A stretch of 64,000 bases of DNA from Methylobacterium radiotolerans JCM 2831. Its GTDB lineage: Bacteria; Pseudomonadota; Alphaproteobacteria; Rhizobiales; Beijerinckiaceae. Within the stretch, counting starts at the first letter, position 1. The number at the start of each line of letters is the position of its first letter. The translations under genes were made by a program, and so were the position numbers. Below the pieces are notes generated by a model that saw nothing but the letters and a program-made list of their open reading frames with translations, was not told the origin of the DNA and made no database searches. Positions 34,869-42,770 of the stretch are shown one piece after another. Location of the stretch: the NCBI RefSeq assembly GCF_000019725.1, contig NC_010505.1, positions 1,488,001 to 1,552,000 on the forward strand, written 5' to 3'.

Positions 34869-36226
34869 GCGTCGCGCGCGGGGACTGGCTGCGCGCGCAC
34901 GCGGCCCTCTGGTACGACGATCGCCGCTACCGGCTGGCCTGGCTCGCCCTGCCGCAGGCCGTGACCTGCGCGGTCGCGGGCCTGTGCATGGCGCTGGCCG
35001 CGCAGGGCGTCTGGGGGCAGCCGGCCACCGCCTCGAAGGCGCGGCTCGCCGAGCTGAGCGCCCTGCGCGACCGGGCCGGCAAGGACGGCGACCGCGCGGC
35101 GTTCGACGCGCTGACCGCCGCGGCCACCCGGGGCCAGATCGACGCCGCGACCAAGCTCGGGACGCTCTACGACCCGCTGACCGCCGCCTACTTCCCCAAC
35201 AAGCCCGCGCCGAACGATTTCGCCCGGGCGACCGCCCTCTACGGACCGGGCGCCGCGATCGGCGACCTCCTGGCGGTCGCGCGCCTCGCGGACGTGCTGC
35301 TCGATCCGGCCAACCCGAACCGCGACCTCCGGCGCGGCTGCCGCCTCGCCCAGACCTGGATCGACGCCCCCGAGACCCTCGAGCGCACGATCACCGGCGA
35401 GGAGCGGCTGACCGTCAAGCTCGCCACCTGCTACGTCGAGCCCGAGAGCGGCCTGCCGCAGGACCCGGTGCGGGCCGGGGGGCTGGTGACCGCGGTGCTG
35501 TGGCGCCGGCACCGGCCGACGATGGACGCCTTCATCAACGATCTCGGTCGGCAGAACCCCGCCCTGGTGTCGGGCATCCAGCGGCATCTGGCCGAGCAGC
35601 GCCGCTACATCGGTCCGGTGGACGGGCGCCCCAATCCCGGGATCATCACGGCCCTTCAGGTGGAGGCGGGGATCACCGCCACGGTCGCGACCCCGCGGCC
35701 CGAGCCGCGGCGGATGGCGCCCAAGGGCCCGGACCCGGAGGTGATGGCCCTCCAGGCCGCCGCCCGGGACGGCGACCGGCGGAAGCTGGCCGAGCTGAAG
35801 AGCCGGGCCGATGCCGGGGACGCGGACGCGCTCACCGCCTACGCGCGCCTGTTCAACCCGGTGATGAACAAGGGCGACGTCTTCGCGCCGGACGCGCAGG
35901 TCGCCGTCGCCGCCTACGAGCGCGCCGCGGCCGCCGGCAACGGCATGGCGGCGGGCGAGGCCGCGGTGCTGTACGATTCCGGCTACGGCAACGTCGCCAA
36001 GGATCCCCGGAAGGCCGCCGCCCTCGCCCTGCGGGGCGTCGACCTCAAGGACGACCAGATCACCTTCTGGCTGCTGTTCCCGGAGGCGGGCAACTGGAGC
36101 GACGGGTTCTGGGGCGCGATCCAGGCCGCGCTGACCGCCCGCGGCTTCTACACGCTCCCGGTCGAGAACAAGCGCAATGCCGCGGTCATCACGGCCCTGC
36201 GCGCCTACATGAAAGCCAAGTCATGA
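34865..36226 (+). CDS. Membrane-anchored Sel1-like protein with two peptidoglycan-binding-like segments
   Basis: 453 residues. A short cytoplasmic head with RAHAALWYDDRRYRLAWLALP, one membrane helix (about 20-45), then Sel1-like repeats: TAAATRGQIDAATKLGTLYDPL, AIGDLLAVARLADVLLDPAN, KSRADAGDADALTAYARLFNP and AVAAYERAAAAGNGMAAGEAAVLYDSGYGNVAKDPRKAAALA. Two PG-binding-like segments: VSGIQRHLAEQRRYIGPVDGRPNPGIITALQVEAG in the middle and AIQAALTARGFYTLPVENKRNAAVITALRAY at the end. It is predicted to sit in the inner membrane with the repeats in the periplasm. Overlaps both neighbours by 4 bp. Confidence 0.8.
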   Translation: MSVARGDWLRAHAALWYDDRRYRLAWLALPQAVTCAVAGLCMALAAQGVWGQPATASKARLAELSALRDRAGKDGDRAAFDALTAAATRGQIDAATKLGTLYDPLTAAYFPNKPAPNDFARATALYGPGAAIGDLLAVARLADVLLDPANPNRDLRRGCRLAQTWIDAPETLERTITGEERLTVKLATCYVEPESGLPQDPVRAGGLVTAVLWRRHRPTMDAFINDLGRQNPALVSGIQRHLAEQRRYIGPVDGRPNPGIITALQVEAGITATVATPRPEPRRMAPKGPDPEVMALQAAARDGDRRKLAELKSRADAGDADALTAYARLFNPVMNKGDVFAPDAQVAVAAYERAAAAGNGMAAGEAAVLYDSGYGNVAKDPRKAAALALRGVDLKDDQITFWLLFPEAGNWSDGFWGAIQAALTARGFYTLPVENKRNAAVITALRAYMKAKS

Positions 36227-37665
36227 GCGGCGTCACGATCGGGACCGACCGGATCCGGGCGCACGCGGCGCTCTGGTACGCGGACGCGCGCTACCGCCTC
36301 GCCTGGCTGGTCCTGCCCCAGGCCGCGGTCGCCCTCCTGGCCGGCCTCGCCCTGGCGCTGCTGAGGCCCGCGGGCGAGTGGGGCAAGCCCGCCGACAGCA
36401 AGGAGAACGAGAAGCTCTATCTCGACCTGCTCGACAAGGCCGGCAAGGACGGCGACCGGGCCGCCTTCGAGAAGCTGCGGACGGCCGCCGAGGCCGGCGA
36501 CGTCAGCGCCCGGTCGTTCATGGGCGCCCTCTACAATCCCGAATGGGCCGCGGTCTACGCCAAGAACCCGGTGAAGCCCGACGCCGCCAAGGCGCTGACC
36601 TACTACCGGAAGCCCGCCGACCTCGGCTTCCCCGGGGCCCAGCGCGGCATGACCGAGCTCCTGCTCAACCCGGCCCGCGGCCAGCACGATCTCGAGCGGG
36701 GCTGCCGCTACGGGCTGGCCTTCCAGGCGAACCCGGTCGCGGCCCGGAACAACTACTTCGATTCTTGGTCGACGCTCTACTGGATCGCCGGCTGCTACAC
36801 CGATGCCGGGAGCGGCGTCCCGCGGGATCCGCAGAAGGCCGCCGACCTCTACATGGACACGGTGGCGGCCAAGCTGCCGCTCGCCATCAACACGTTCACG
36901 GACGAGCTCGGCCGCCAGCCCCCCGACCTCGTGGCGGCGATCCAGCGCAACCTCGCCAAGCGCGGCTTCTACACGGGGCCGGCCGACGGGACGGCGACGC
37001 CGCAGACGCGCGCGGCCGTGCAGGCCCTGGCCGGCCGGGGTGCCGGCCCGCAGGGCAATCCGGGGGCGGGCAACCCCGGAGCCGGCAACCCCGGGGCCGG
37101 CAACCCCGGGGCCGGCAACCCCGGGGCCGCAAAGCCCGCCGGCGCGCCGCCTCCGGCGCCGCCCGCGGCGACGCCGAGCGTCGAGGACCTGATCGCGCTG
37201 TCGAAGGGCGCGGTCTCCAACGCCGCCGACGCGGCGAAGCTCCGGGGCCTGGCGGAGAGCGGCGTCCCGGTGGCCCAGTACCTCTACGCCGCGATGCACC
37301 TGTCCCCGGCCAACAAGGAGCAGCGGGTCACCGCGCCGGACGGTCCCCTGGCGGCCCGGTATCTCGAGCGCCTCGCGGTCGAGCGCTCCTTCGCCCCCGC
37401 GGCGACCTCGGCGGCCTTCCTGTACGATCTCGGCGGCGCCGGCCTGCAGCGGGACCCCGCGAAGGCGGCCGACCTGACGATCCGCGCCCTCGAGCTCAAG
37501 TCCACCGAGATCCTGCAGAATCTCGAGCAGGACCAGTGGGGCGCCGGCTTCTGGGCCGCCCTCCAGCAGCGCCTCGCCGACCGGAATCTCTACCAGGGCC
37601 GCGTCGTCGACCAGCGCAACGACCGGACCATCCAGGCGGCGCGCCGCCTCCTCGGCAATCCATAG
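36223..37665 (+). CDS. Membrane-anchored Sel1-like protein, paralog of the upstream gene, with GAGNP linker
   Basis: 480 residues. The same head as the upstream protein (RIRAHAALWYADARYRLAWLVLP), one membrane helix, Sel1-like repeats, and a PG-binding-like segment VAAIQRNLAKRGFYTGPADGTATPQTRAAVQALAG with a proper DG-T pattern. A linker follows of five GAGNP-type pentapeptides coded by a 15-bp tandem repeat, then Ala/Pro-rich sequence, a second helical part (LIALSKGAVSNAADAAKLRGLAESGVPVAQYLYAAM) and a second PG-binding-like end (FWAALQQRLADRNLYQGRVVDQRNDRTIQAARRLL). It is very likely a duplicate of its neighbour. Confidence 0.8.
   Translation: MSGVTIGTDRIRAHAALWYADARYRLAWLVLPQAAVALLAGLALALLRPAGEWGKPADSKENEKLYLDLLDKAGKDGDRAAFEKLRTAAEAGDVSARSFMGALYNPEWAAVYAKNPVKPDAAKALTYYRKPADLGFPGAQRGMTELLLNPARGQHDLERGCRYGLAFQANPVAARNNYFDSWSTLYWIAGCYTDAGSGVPRDPQKAADLYMDTVAAKLPLAINTFTDELGRQPPDLVAAIQRNLAKRGFYTGPADGTATPQTRAAVQALAGRGAGPQGNPGAGNPGAGNPGAGNPGAGNPGAAKPAGAPPPAPPAATPSVEDLIALSKGAVSNAADAAKLRGLAESGVPVAQYLYAAMHLSPANKEQRVTAPDGPLAARYLERLAVERSFAPAATSAAFLYDLGGAGLQRDPAKAADLTIRALELKSTEILQNLEQDQWGAGFWAALQQRLADRNLYQGRVVDQRNDRTIQAARRLLGNP
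37054..37129 (+). repeat. 15-bp tandem repeat coding GAGNP units
   Basis: About five copies of a unit close to ggggccggcaacccc; the last three are perfect. It codes (N)PGAGNPGAGNPGAGNP in the linker of the Sel1-like protein. In-frame and probably variable in copy number between strains. Confidence 0.85.
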
Positions 37666-37674
37666 GAGACGGCC

Positions 37675-39027
37675 ATGGGCCCCCGCCGCAAATATCCCGC
37701 GCGGTTCCCGGCCCCTCGGGCCGGGAACCGCATCGGCCGCCGCGCCGCCGCGCCGCTGGCGGCCCTGCTGACGGGCCTGCTGTCGGGCCTGCTCCTGCCC
37801 GCCGCCGCGCAGGCGCAGATCAAGGTCCGCAAGGCCGACTGCTTCTTCGCGGCCGACGGCAGGACCGTCATCGACGGGGTCTGCGAGTTCCTGACCGACG
37901 CGCGCAGCTACGGCGTGGGCGGGTTCCGCCTCGCCACCTACACCGACGGCTACCTGCGCGACGGCGTGGTCGTGTCGGTGACGGCGCCGGGCCAGGGCAC
38001 GGCGACCTGGAACCGGGAGCCCGGCGGCAAGCCCGAGGACGGTCCCGCCGACGGCGTCACCGGGGAGGGCGCCTGCTGGACCGGGTCCCGGAGCCGGATC
38101 TGCGCCTGGAAGGTCGGCGAGGGCCGCCCCGGCTTCGGCGGCGCCTCCGCGGCGGCGCCCGAGGCCGGCGCCCCGCGGGCCGCCGACTGCTACCTCGAGG
38201 TCGCCGGCGATGTCCGCCTCGACGGGGCCTGCCAGTTCCGGTCGGAGACCGGCCAGACCGGCGCCCGCGGCTTCGAGATCCGCTCCTACGCCGCGGGCAA
38301 GCTCGACGTCGTGGCGCAGCTCGTCCGCGACCCGCAGAACCCGCTGAGGGCCACGGCCTTCTGGAACGGGTCGTCGGGAGGCCTGCGCGCCGCCGAGGCC
38401 CTCGGTGCCCTGTCGCCGAGCGGCCCCTGCTGGGACAATGACGGCGTCCGTCTCTGCGTCTGGCAGCCCGGCCAGCCCCGCGGCGGCTGGGACCGGCGGG
38501 ACGGCGGGACCGCGCCGGCCCGCGACCGGCCGGCCGAGGCCCGGGCTCCGGCCCCGCCCGACACGCCGCCGTCGCCGTCGCAGCCTCCGCCTGGCGACAG
38601 CGCGGAGGCGCGCGATCCGCCATCGGGCACGTTCCTGAAGCTGTCCTTCAGGGGCCGCTGCGAGTCCCTGATGATGGACGGGGAGGACCTCACCGCGACC
38701 TGCGCCCCGGAGGCGGTGAACACCTCCGTCGTCGGCAGCCCGAAGGCCGGGTTCATCTTCGGCACCACCGACGGCAAGGCCATGGCGTTCCTGGCCTCGG
38801 CCAAGGGCTTCGTCGAGGGCGGCACCCTGCACCAGCCCGTCGACGAGGTGATGTACGCCGAGCGCGACCAGTCCACCTTCAAGGTGAAGGGCACCTGCGA
38901 GATGCCCAATCCGATGGGCGGCCCGGTGGTCATCACCTGCGACGCCCGGTCGGCGAACAGCACCTACGCGGTCCGATTCCGCACCGACGGCGGCAAGCCG
39001 GTCCTGACCCGCGGCGACCCGAAGTGA
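37675..39027 (+). CDS. Exported protein with two Cys-containing repeats, unknown function
   Basis: 450 residues; ATG 37675 preceded by AGGAG. Signal peptide after a basic N-region (LAALLTGLLSGLLLPAAAQAQ). Two related modules of about 100 residues: KADCFFAADGRTVIDGVCEFLT ... GEGACWTGSRSRICAW and AADCYLEVAGDVRLDGACQFRS ... SGPCWDNDGVRLCVW; four conserved cysteines each suggest two disulfides per module. A Pro-rich linker leads to a third, different beta-rich domain (LKLSFRGRCESLMMDGEDLTATCAPEAVNTS) with more cysteines. Not a family I know. Co-directional with the Sel1 genes, 9 bp downstream. Confidence 0.75.
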   Translation: MGPRRKYPARFPAPRAGNRIGRRAAAPLAALLTGLLSGLLLPAAAQAQIKVRKADCFFAADGRTVIDGVCEFLTDARSYGVGGFRLATYTDGYLRDGVVVSVTAPGQGTATWNREPGGKPEDGPADGVTGEGACWTGSRSRICAWKVGEGRPGFGGASAAAPEAGAPRAADCYLEVAGDVRLDGACQFRSETGQTGARGFEIRSYAAGKLDVVAQLVRDPQNPLRATAFWNGSSGGLRAAEALGALSPSGPCWDNDGVRLCVWQPGQPRGGWDRRDGGTAPARDRPAEARAPAPPDTPPSPSQPPPGDSAEARDPPSGTFLKLSFRGRCESLMMDGEDLTATCAPEAVNTSVVGSPKAGFIFGTTDGKAMAFLASAKGFVEGGTLHQPVDEVMYAERDQSTFKVKGTCEMPNPMGGPVVITCDARSANSTYAVRFRTDGGKPVLTRGDPK

Positions 39028-39077
39028 GGGCCCCGCCGCGGACCGGGACCACCCGTCCCGCAATTCGAGGAGGATCC

Positions 39078-39821
39078 ATGGCACGACGCGTCGCGACGAC
39101 GGGAGCGGCCGGCGCCGCCGGGATGCTCGCCGGCCTCCTGGGGCTCTGCCTCGCCGGACCGGCGCTCGCGGGGTCCACGAGCGTGACCGCGCGGCCCGGG
39201 CAGCGGGTCCGCCTCGACGGCTACGCCACCCACGAGACCCGGCCGGGCTGCCCGTCGGTTCCGGCGGCCGCGATCGAGCTGGTCACGCCCCCGCGCGGCG
39301 GACGGATCGAGCAGCGGCGCGAGTTCCTGGTCCTCGGCCAGAACATCGACGGCACCCCGTCGCGGGACGGTTGCCAGGACGTCGAGCGGGACGCGCGGAC
39401 GCTCTACTACACGGCCCGGCCGGACTTCTCCGGCCAGGACACGGTGTCGGTGATCGTCACCTTCGTCACCGGCGAGGAGGCCACCTACACCTACCGGATC
39501 ACGGTGCCCGCGGGCGAGGGCAGGCGGGCGCCGGCGGTGTCCCAGGCGCCCGCGCCCCGCGACGCCGGCCTCGCGCGGCCGGCCCCGACGGCGCGGGCCG
39601 CTCCGGCCGAGCGGGCGGCCCCGGCTCCGGCTCCGACGCCCCGGGAGGCCAGCACCGGCGACTTCCTGCGCGACGCGGTCCGCGGCGCGGTCCCGGCCAC
39701 CCGGCCGGCGCCGGCCGCGCCGCCCCCGAAGGCCGCCGAAGCCGCGGCACCGGTATCCGGCACGCCCGCACCGCCGCAGCAGCTGGCACCGCCGCGCCCG
39801 CCCGCCGCGCCGCAACTCTGA
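39078..39821 (+). CDS. Exported Ig-like-fold protein with Pro/Ala-rich tail
   Basis: 247 residues from ATG 39078 behind CGAGGAGG. Signal peptide (GMLAGLLGLCLAGPALAG). Mature domain of about 110 residues with SVTARPGQRVRLDGYATHE, AIELVTPPRGGRIEQRREFLVLG, one Cys pair, and LYYTARPDFSGQDTVSVIVTFVTGEEATYTYRITVP, the strand pattern of bacterial Ig/cadherin-like repeats (PDFSG-DT). Then a long Ala/Pro tail with a short conserved STGDFLRDAVRGAV helix. A clear paralog of the next gene. Likely a periplasmic or cell-surface structural protein; function unknown. Confidence 0.75.
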   Translation: MARRVATTGAAGAAGMLAGLLGLCLAGPALAGSTSVTARPGQRVRLDGYATHETRPGCPSVPAAAIELVTPPRGGRIEQRREFLVLGQNIDGTPSRDGCQDVERDARTLYYTARPDFSGQDTVSVIVTFVTGEEATYTYRITVPAGEGRRAPAVSQAPAPRDAGLARPAPTARAAPAERAAPAPAPTPREASTGDFLRDAVRGAVPATRPAPAAPPPKAAEAAAPVSGTPAPPQQLAPPRPPAAPQL

Positions 39822-39880
39822 CGCGTCGCCGACGGCCGGATCGGCCGCCCGCGCCCATCGCCAAGCCGAGGACGAGTCCC

Positions 39881-40711
39881 GTGCATCAGCGCCTCCCGAA
39901 CGACCCCCGCTTTGCAGCACCGACCCGGCCGCGGCGGCGCGCCGGCGTCCGCGCCCTCGGTGCGGCGCTCGGTTCGGCGCTCCGCCCGCCGCTCTGCCTG
40001 CCGCTCTGCCTGCCGCTCTGCCTCACGTTCTGCCTCGCCCTGCCGGCCCGCGCGGAGGTGGAGAGCAAGACCGCGCGCCCCGGCCAGCGGACCTTCCTCC
40101 AGGGCTTCACCTACTACTTCGCCACGCAGGGGTGCCGGTCGCGGGCGGCCACGATCGAACTGGTCCGGCCGCCGCGCGGCGGCCGCATCGAGCAGCGGCG
40201 CGAGTTCCGAATCCTCAGCGGCAAGGTCGACGAGACCGGGGCGCAGATCCGGCAGCTGGACGGCTGCGAGGACGCCAAGAAGGATGCGATGTCGCTCTAC
40301 TACACGGCGCGGCCCGACTTCTCCGGACTCGACACCCTGTCGATCGACGTCACCTTCGGGGACGGGTCGACGGTGCCGTACACGTTCCGGATCACCGTGC
40401 CGCCGGGCGAGCCCCGCCGGGCCCCGGCGGTGTCGCAGGCGCCCGTCCCGCGCGCGAGCGGCGCCGGGCAGGGGGCGCCCGCGCCCCGGGCGAGTCCGGC
40501 CCCGGCCCCCCGGGAGGCCGGCACCAGCACCGGCGACTTCCTGCGCGACACGGTCCGCGGCGCGGTCGCGGCCCCGCGGCCGGTGCCGGTCGCGGAGCCA
40601 CCGACGTCGGAGGCGGCCGCCTCCGGCGCGGCCCCGCGGGCCGAGCCCCCGGCACCGCGCGCGATGGCGCCGCCGCCGCGCCCCCGGCCACCGGCCGCGC
40701 CGCAGCTCTGA
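39881..40711 (+). CDS. Exported Ig-like-fold protein, paralog of the upstream gene
   Basis: 276 residues from GTG 39881 (GAGGACGAG upstream). The signal peptide contains a repeated CLPLCLPLCL segment coded by a 12-bp DNA repeat. The mature domain repeats the upstream one almost motif by motif: SKTARPGQRTFLQGF, TIELVRPPRGGRIEQRREFRIL, DGCEDAKKDAMSLYYTARPDFSGLDTLSIDVTF, and then APAVSQAPVPR and STGDFLRDTVRGAV in the tail. The strong conservation of RPPRGGRIEQRREF and of the GDFLRD-VRGAV tail helix points to specific partners. Confidence 0.75.
   Translation: MHQRLPNDPRFAAPTRPRRRAGVRALGAALGSALRPPLCLPLCLPLCLTFCLALPARAEVESKTARPGQRTFLQGFTYYFATQGCRSRAATIELVRPPRGGRIEQRREFRILSGKVDETGAQIRQLDGCEDAKKDAMSLYYTARPDFSGLDTLSIDVTFGDGSTVPYTFRITVPPGEPRRAPAVSQAPVPRASGAGQGAPAPRASPAPAPREAGTSTGDFLRDTVRGAVAAPRPVPVAEPPTSEAAASGAAPRAEPPAPRAMAPPPRPRPPAAPQL
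39989..40036 (+). repeat. 12-bp tandem repeat in a signal-peptide coding region
   Basis: ccgctctgcctg at 39989-40000 and 40001-40012, ccgctctgcctc at 40013-40024, and a diverged copy to 40036. Codes the repeated P-L-C-L of the hydrophobic core of the signal peptide of the 39881 gene; change in copy number would change its length by four residues. Confidence 0.8.
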
Positions 40712-40907
40712 GACCCTGCGGGGCCGGCGCGGGCGGGCCTCCCGCACCCGTACGGACCGACGCCCGACCGGGACCCGGCCGCGCAGGTCCGCCAAGGCCA
40801 CAGCAGAACGATGCGAGAGCCGACCCACATGGGATCGATGCGGACCGCGTCCGCCTATCCGGCCACCCCGTCGACGCGGCGGGCGGCCGCGGTGCAGTCG
40901 GGCCCGG

Positions 40908-40946
40908 ATGCGAGGTTCAGATGCGAGGTTCAGATGCACAGTTCAG
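40908..40946 (+). repeat. 13-bp triple tandem repeat at the start of the LprI-like gene
   Basis: atgcgaggttcag at 40908-40920 and 40921-40933, and atgcacagttcag at 40934-40946. Each copy begins with ATG. The unit is not a multiple of three, so the three ATG codons are in three different frames; the middle one (40921) is in frame with the gene, whose better start is GTG 40960. Confidence 0.85.
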
Positions 40947-40959
40947 TGCGGGGCCGGCC

Positions 40960-41865
40960 GTGACGCGCCTCCTGGCGGCCGCCGTGGCCGCGTCCCTCCT
41001 GGCGCCGTCTCCGGCCCGGGCGATCGACTGCCGCAAGGCGGCCAGCCCGCTCGAGCGCATGATCTGCGCCGACGCGGCGCTCCGGAAGGCCGACGCCGCC
41101 CTGGGTTCGGCCTATGGCGGACTGCTGCGCGGCACGGACGACGCCGAGATCCGCGCGATGCTGGTCGCCAGCCAGAAGCGCTGGGTGGCGGCCCGGGACA
41201 CGCGGCTCGGCGACCTGGACGCGGCCGGCGCTCCGTCCGACCCGGCCGACGCGCGCGCCGTCGTGCTGGCGGCGATCCGGGCACGGACCAGGGACCTGTC
41301 CGGCCGCTCGACGAGCGATCCGGCCCGGCCGCACTGGATCGCGGCGGCGCTGCGGCAGCGGGCCTTCGCGGCGCGGTTCACCGGCGGCCCCTTCGCGGGG
41401 TTCGACGCGGCGTGCGACTTCCTGCCCGTCGGGCAGGACCGGGTCTACGGCTGCTTCGGCAGCCGGCGCTACCAGAACGGCGACCGGGTCTGCACGCTGT
41501 CCGACGACTGGGCGAGCGGCCACACCACCGAGACGCGCACGGTCGCGCGAATCGTCGACGGCGCCGCGCGCACGGTCGCGACCTGCACGATCGGCGGGAG
41601 CGACGACGCGGAGTGCCCGGGTCCCGGCAACCCCGCCGGCCGCTGGACGCGGCCCGCCGCCCCGGCCGCCGCCGGCGCGGCGGCGCCACCCGCCGGCCCC
41701 CGGGCCGTGCTCGACGTCGAACTGGCCCCGGACGCCGAGGCCGAGACCTGGCTCTCGACCTGCCTGACCGACCCCGCCTACCCGCCGCCCGACCCGGTTC
41801 CGGCGGCCCGGACGGGACCGGGGTCGAGCCCGCCCGCGCCTGCGGGCACCCCGAACAGCCGGTGA
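40960..41865 (+). CDS. Exported LprI-like (DUF1311-type) protein
   Basis: 301 residues from GTG 40960, chosen because it puts a clean signal peptide at the N-terminus (TRLLAAAVAASLLAPSPARA). An in-frame ATG at 40921 within a 13-bp repeat would add 13 residues. The LprI N-terminal domain covers about residues 20-110: IDCRKAASPLERMICADAALRKADAALGSAYGGLLRG, then LVASQKRWVAARDTRLGDL, with the paired Cys typical of the family (lysozyme inhibitor LprI of mycobacteria). The second half has Cys-containing beta segments (FDAACDFLPVGQDRVYGCFGS, RVCTLSDDW, ATCTIGGSDDAECPG) and a Pro-rich tail. A link to peptidoglycan hydrolase inhibition is inferred from the family only. Confidence 0.78.
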   Translation: MTRLLAAAVAASLLAPSPARAIDCRKAASPLERMICADAALRKADAALGSAYGGLLRGTDDAEIRAMLVASQKRWVAARDTRLGDLDAAGAPSDPADARAVVLAAIRARTRDLSGRSTSDPARPHWIAAALRQRAFAARFTGGPFAGFDAACDFLPVGQDRVYGCFGSRRYQNGDRVCTLSDDWASGHTTETRTVARIVDGAARTVATCTIGGSDDAECPGPGNPAGRWTRPAAPAAAGAAAPPAGPRAVLDVELAPDAEAETWLSTCLTDPAYPPPDPVPAARTGPGSSPPAPAGTPNSR

Positions 41866-41867
41866 CG

Positions 41868-42770
41868 ATGAGACCGCACGCCCCAGCGCCCGATCCGGCC
41901 CCCGCTCCCGTCCCTGATCCTGTCCCTGATCCAGCCTCTGGGCCGTCCCGCAGGCGTGGCGTCCGGGTCGCGGCGCTGACGCTCGGCCTGATGCTCGCCG
42001 GACCGGCCGCCGCGCAGGACGGGCCGCCGGCGCCGCGGGTCGCCTCCGCCGTGAAGGGCCTGCGCGTCGTGCCCCTCGCCGAGCTGCCGCGGGCTCGGGG
42101 CGGGGCGGGCCGCCGGGCCGGCTGCCCGGGCGAGGTCGCCCCGGCGCAGTCCGAGGCGGCGCGAGCCGTGGCCGCCCGGGACTGGTTCGTCCTCGGCGAG
42201 GCGGCGCTGGGCCGCTACCGGGCCGTCAGCTTCGCCAGCGACCTGCAGCAGGGGCCGAGCGGCACCTGCTTCGTCGCGGACGGCAATGTCGGCCTCTTCG
42301 ACGGGGCGCGCCTCGTCGCCCTCGTGTACGGTGCCGGCCGGACCGGCGCGGTCGGCCGCATCGCGGCGCGGGCCGGCGGCGTGCGCCTCTGGGACGGCGA
42401 GCTGCCGCCCGCCCCGGTGGGCGACCTGACGCTGCGCGCGGACGGCACCCTGTCGCTGGAGCCGCCGGCCAAGGTCGAAGCCGTCTGCGGCGGCCGCGGG
42501 TCGATCCCCGCCATCCGCGGCCGGCCGATCGACGAGGCCCGGACGGCGCTGATCGCCGCGGGCTGGACGCCGGTGAGGGGCGCGCCGAGCGACGATGCGC
42601 GGGAGCGGGATCTCGCCCGGCGCGGCGTGATCGAGGTCGACGGCTGTTCCGGGACCGGCCTCGCCTATTGCAGCTTCCGGTATGCCGGGGCCGCCGGCAC
42701 GCTCTCGGTGACGACGACGGGCGAGGGCGATCTGCCCGAGGTCCACGAATACGGGATCACGTGCCGATGA
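41868..42770 (+). CDS. Exported hypothetical protein
   Basis: 300 residues from ATG 41868, 2 bp after the previous stop. A Pro/Asp repeat start (PDPAPAPVPDPVPDPASG) precedes the signal-like segment (VRVAALTLGLMLAGPAAAQ). Mature part: REWFV-like GEAALGRYRAVSFASDLQQG, CFVADGNVGLFDGARLVALVYG, VRLWDGELPPAPVGDLTLRADGTLSL, and a C-terminal domain GRPIDEARTALIAAGWTPVRG ... EVDGCSGTGLAYCSFRYAG, like small PASTA- or SH3-like beta folds with Cys. Not recognised. Its stop overlaps the next start (ATGA). Confidence 0.65.
   Translation: MRPHAPAPDPAPAPVPDPVPDPASGPSRRRGVRVAALTLGLMLAGPAAAQDGPPAPRVASAVKGLRVVPLAELPRARGGAGRRAGCPGEVAPAQSEAARAVAARDWFVLGEAALGRYRAVSFASDLQQGPSGTCFVADGNVGLFDGARLVALVYGAGRTGAVGRIAARAGGVRLWDGELPPAPVGDLTLRADGTLSLEPPAKVEAVCGGRGSIPAIRGRPIDEARTALIAAGWTPVRGAPSDDARERDLARRGVIEVDGCSGTGLAYCSFRYAGAAGTLSVTTTGEGDLPEVHEYGITCR

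Noticed and set aside
37054..37129. CRISPR-like short repeat array
   Set aside because: The 15-bp units are contiguous without spacers and code a peptide linker.
39912..41860. Upstream extension of the open frame that ends with the 41868 gene
   Set aside because: It would overlap the Ig-like and LprI-like genes and is Arg-rich; the start at 41868 with signal peptide is better.
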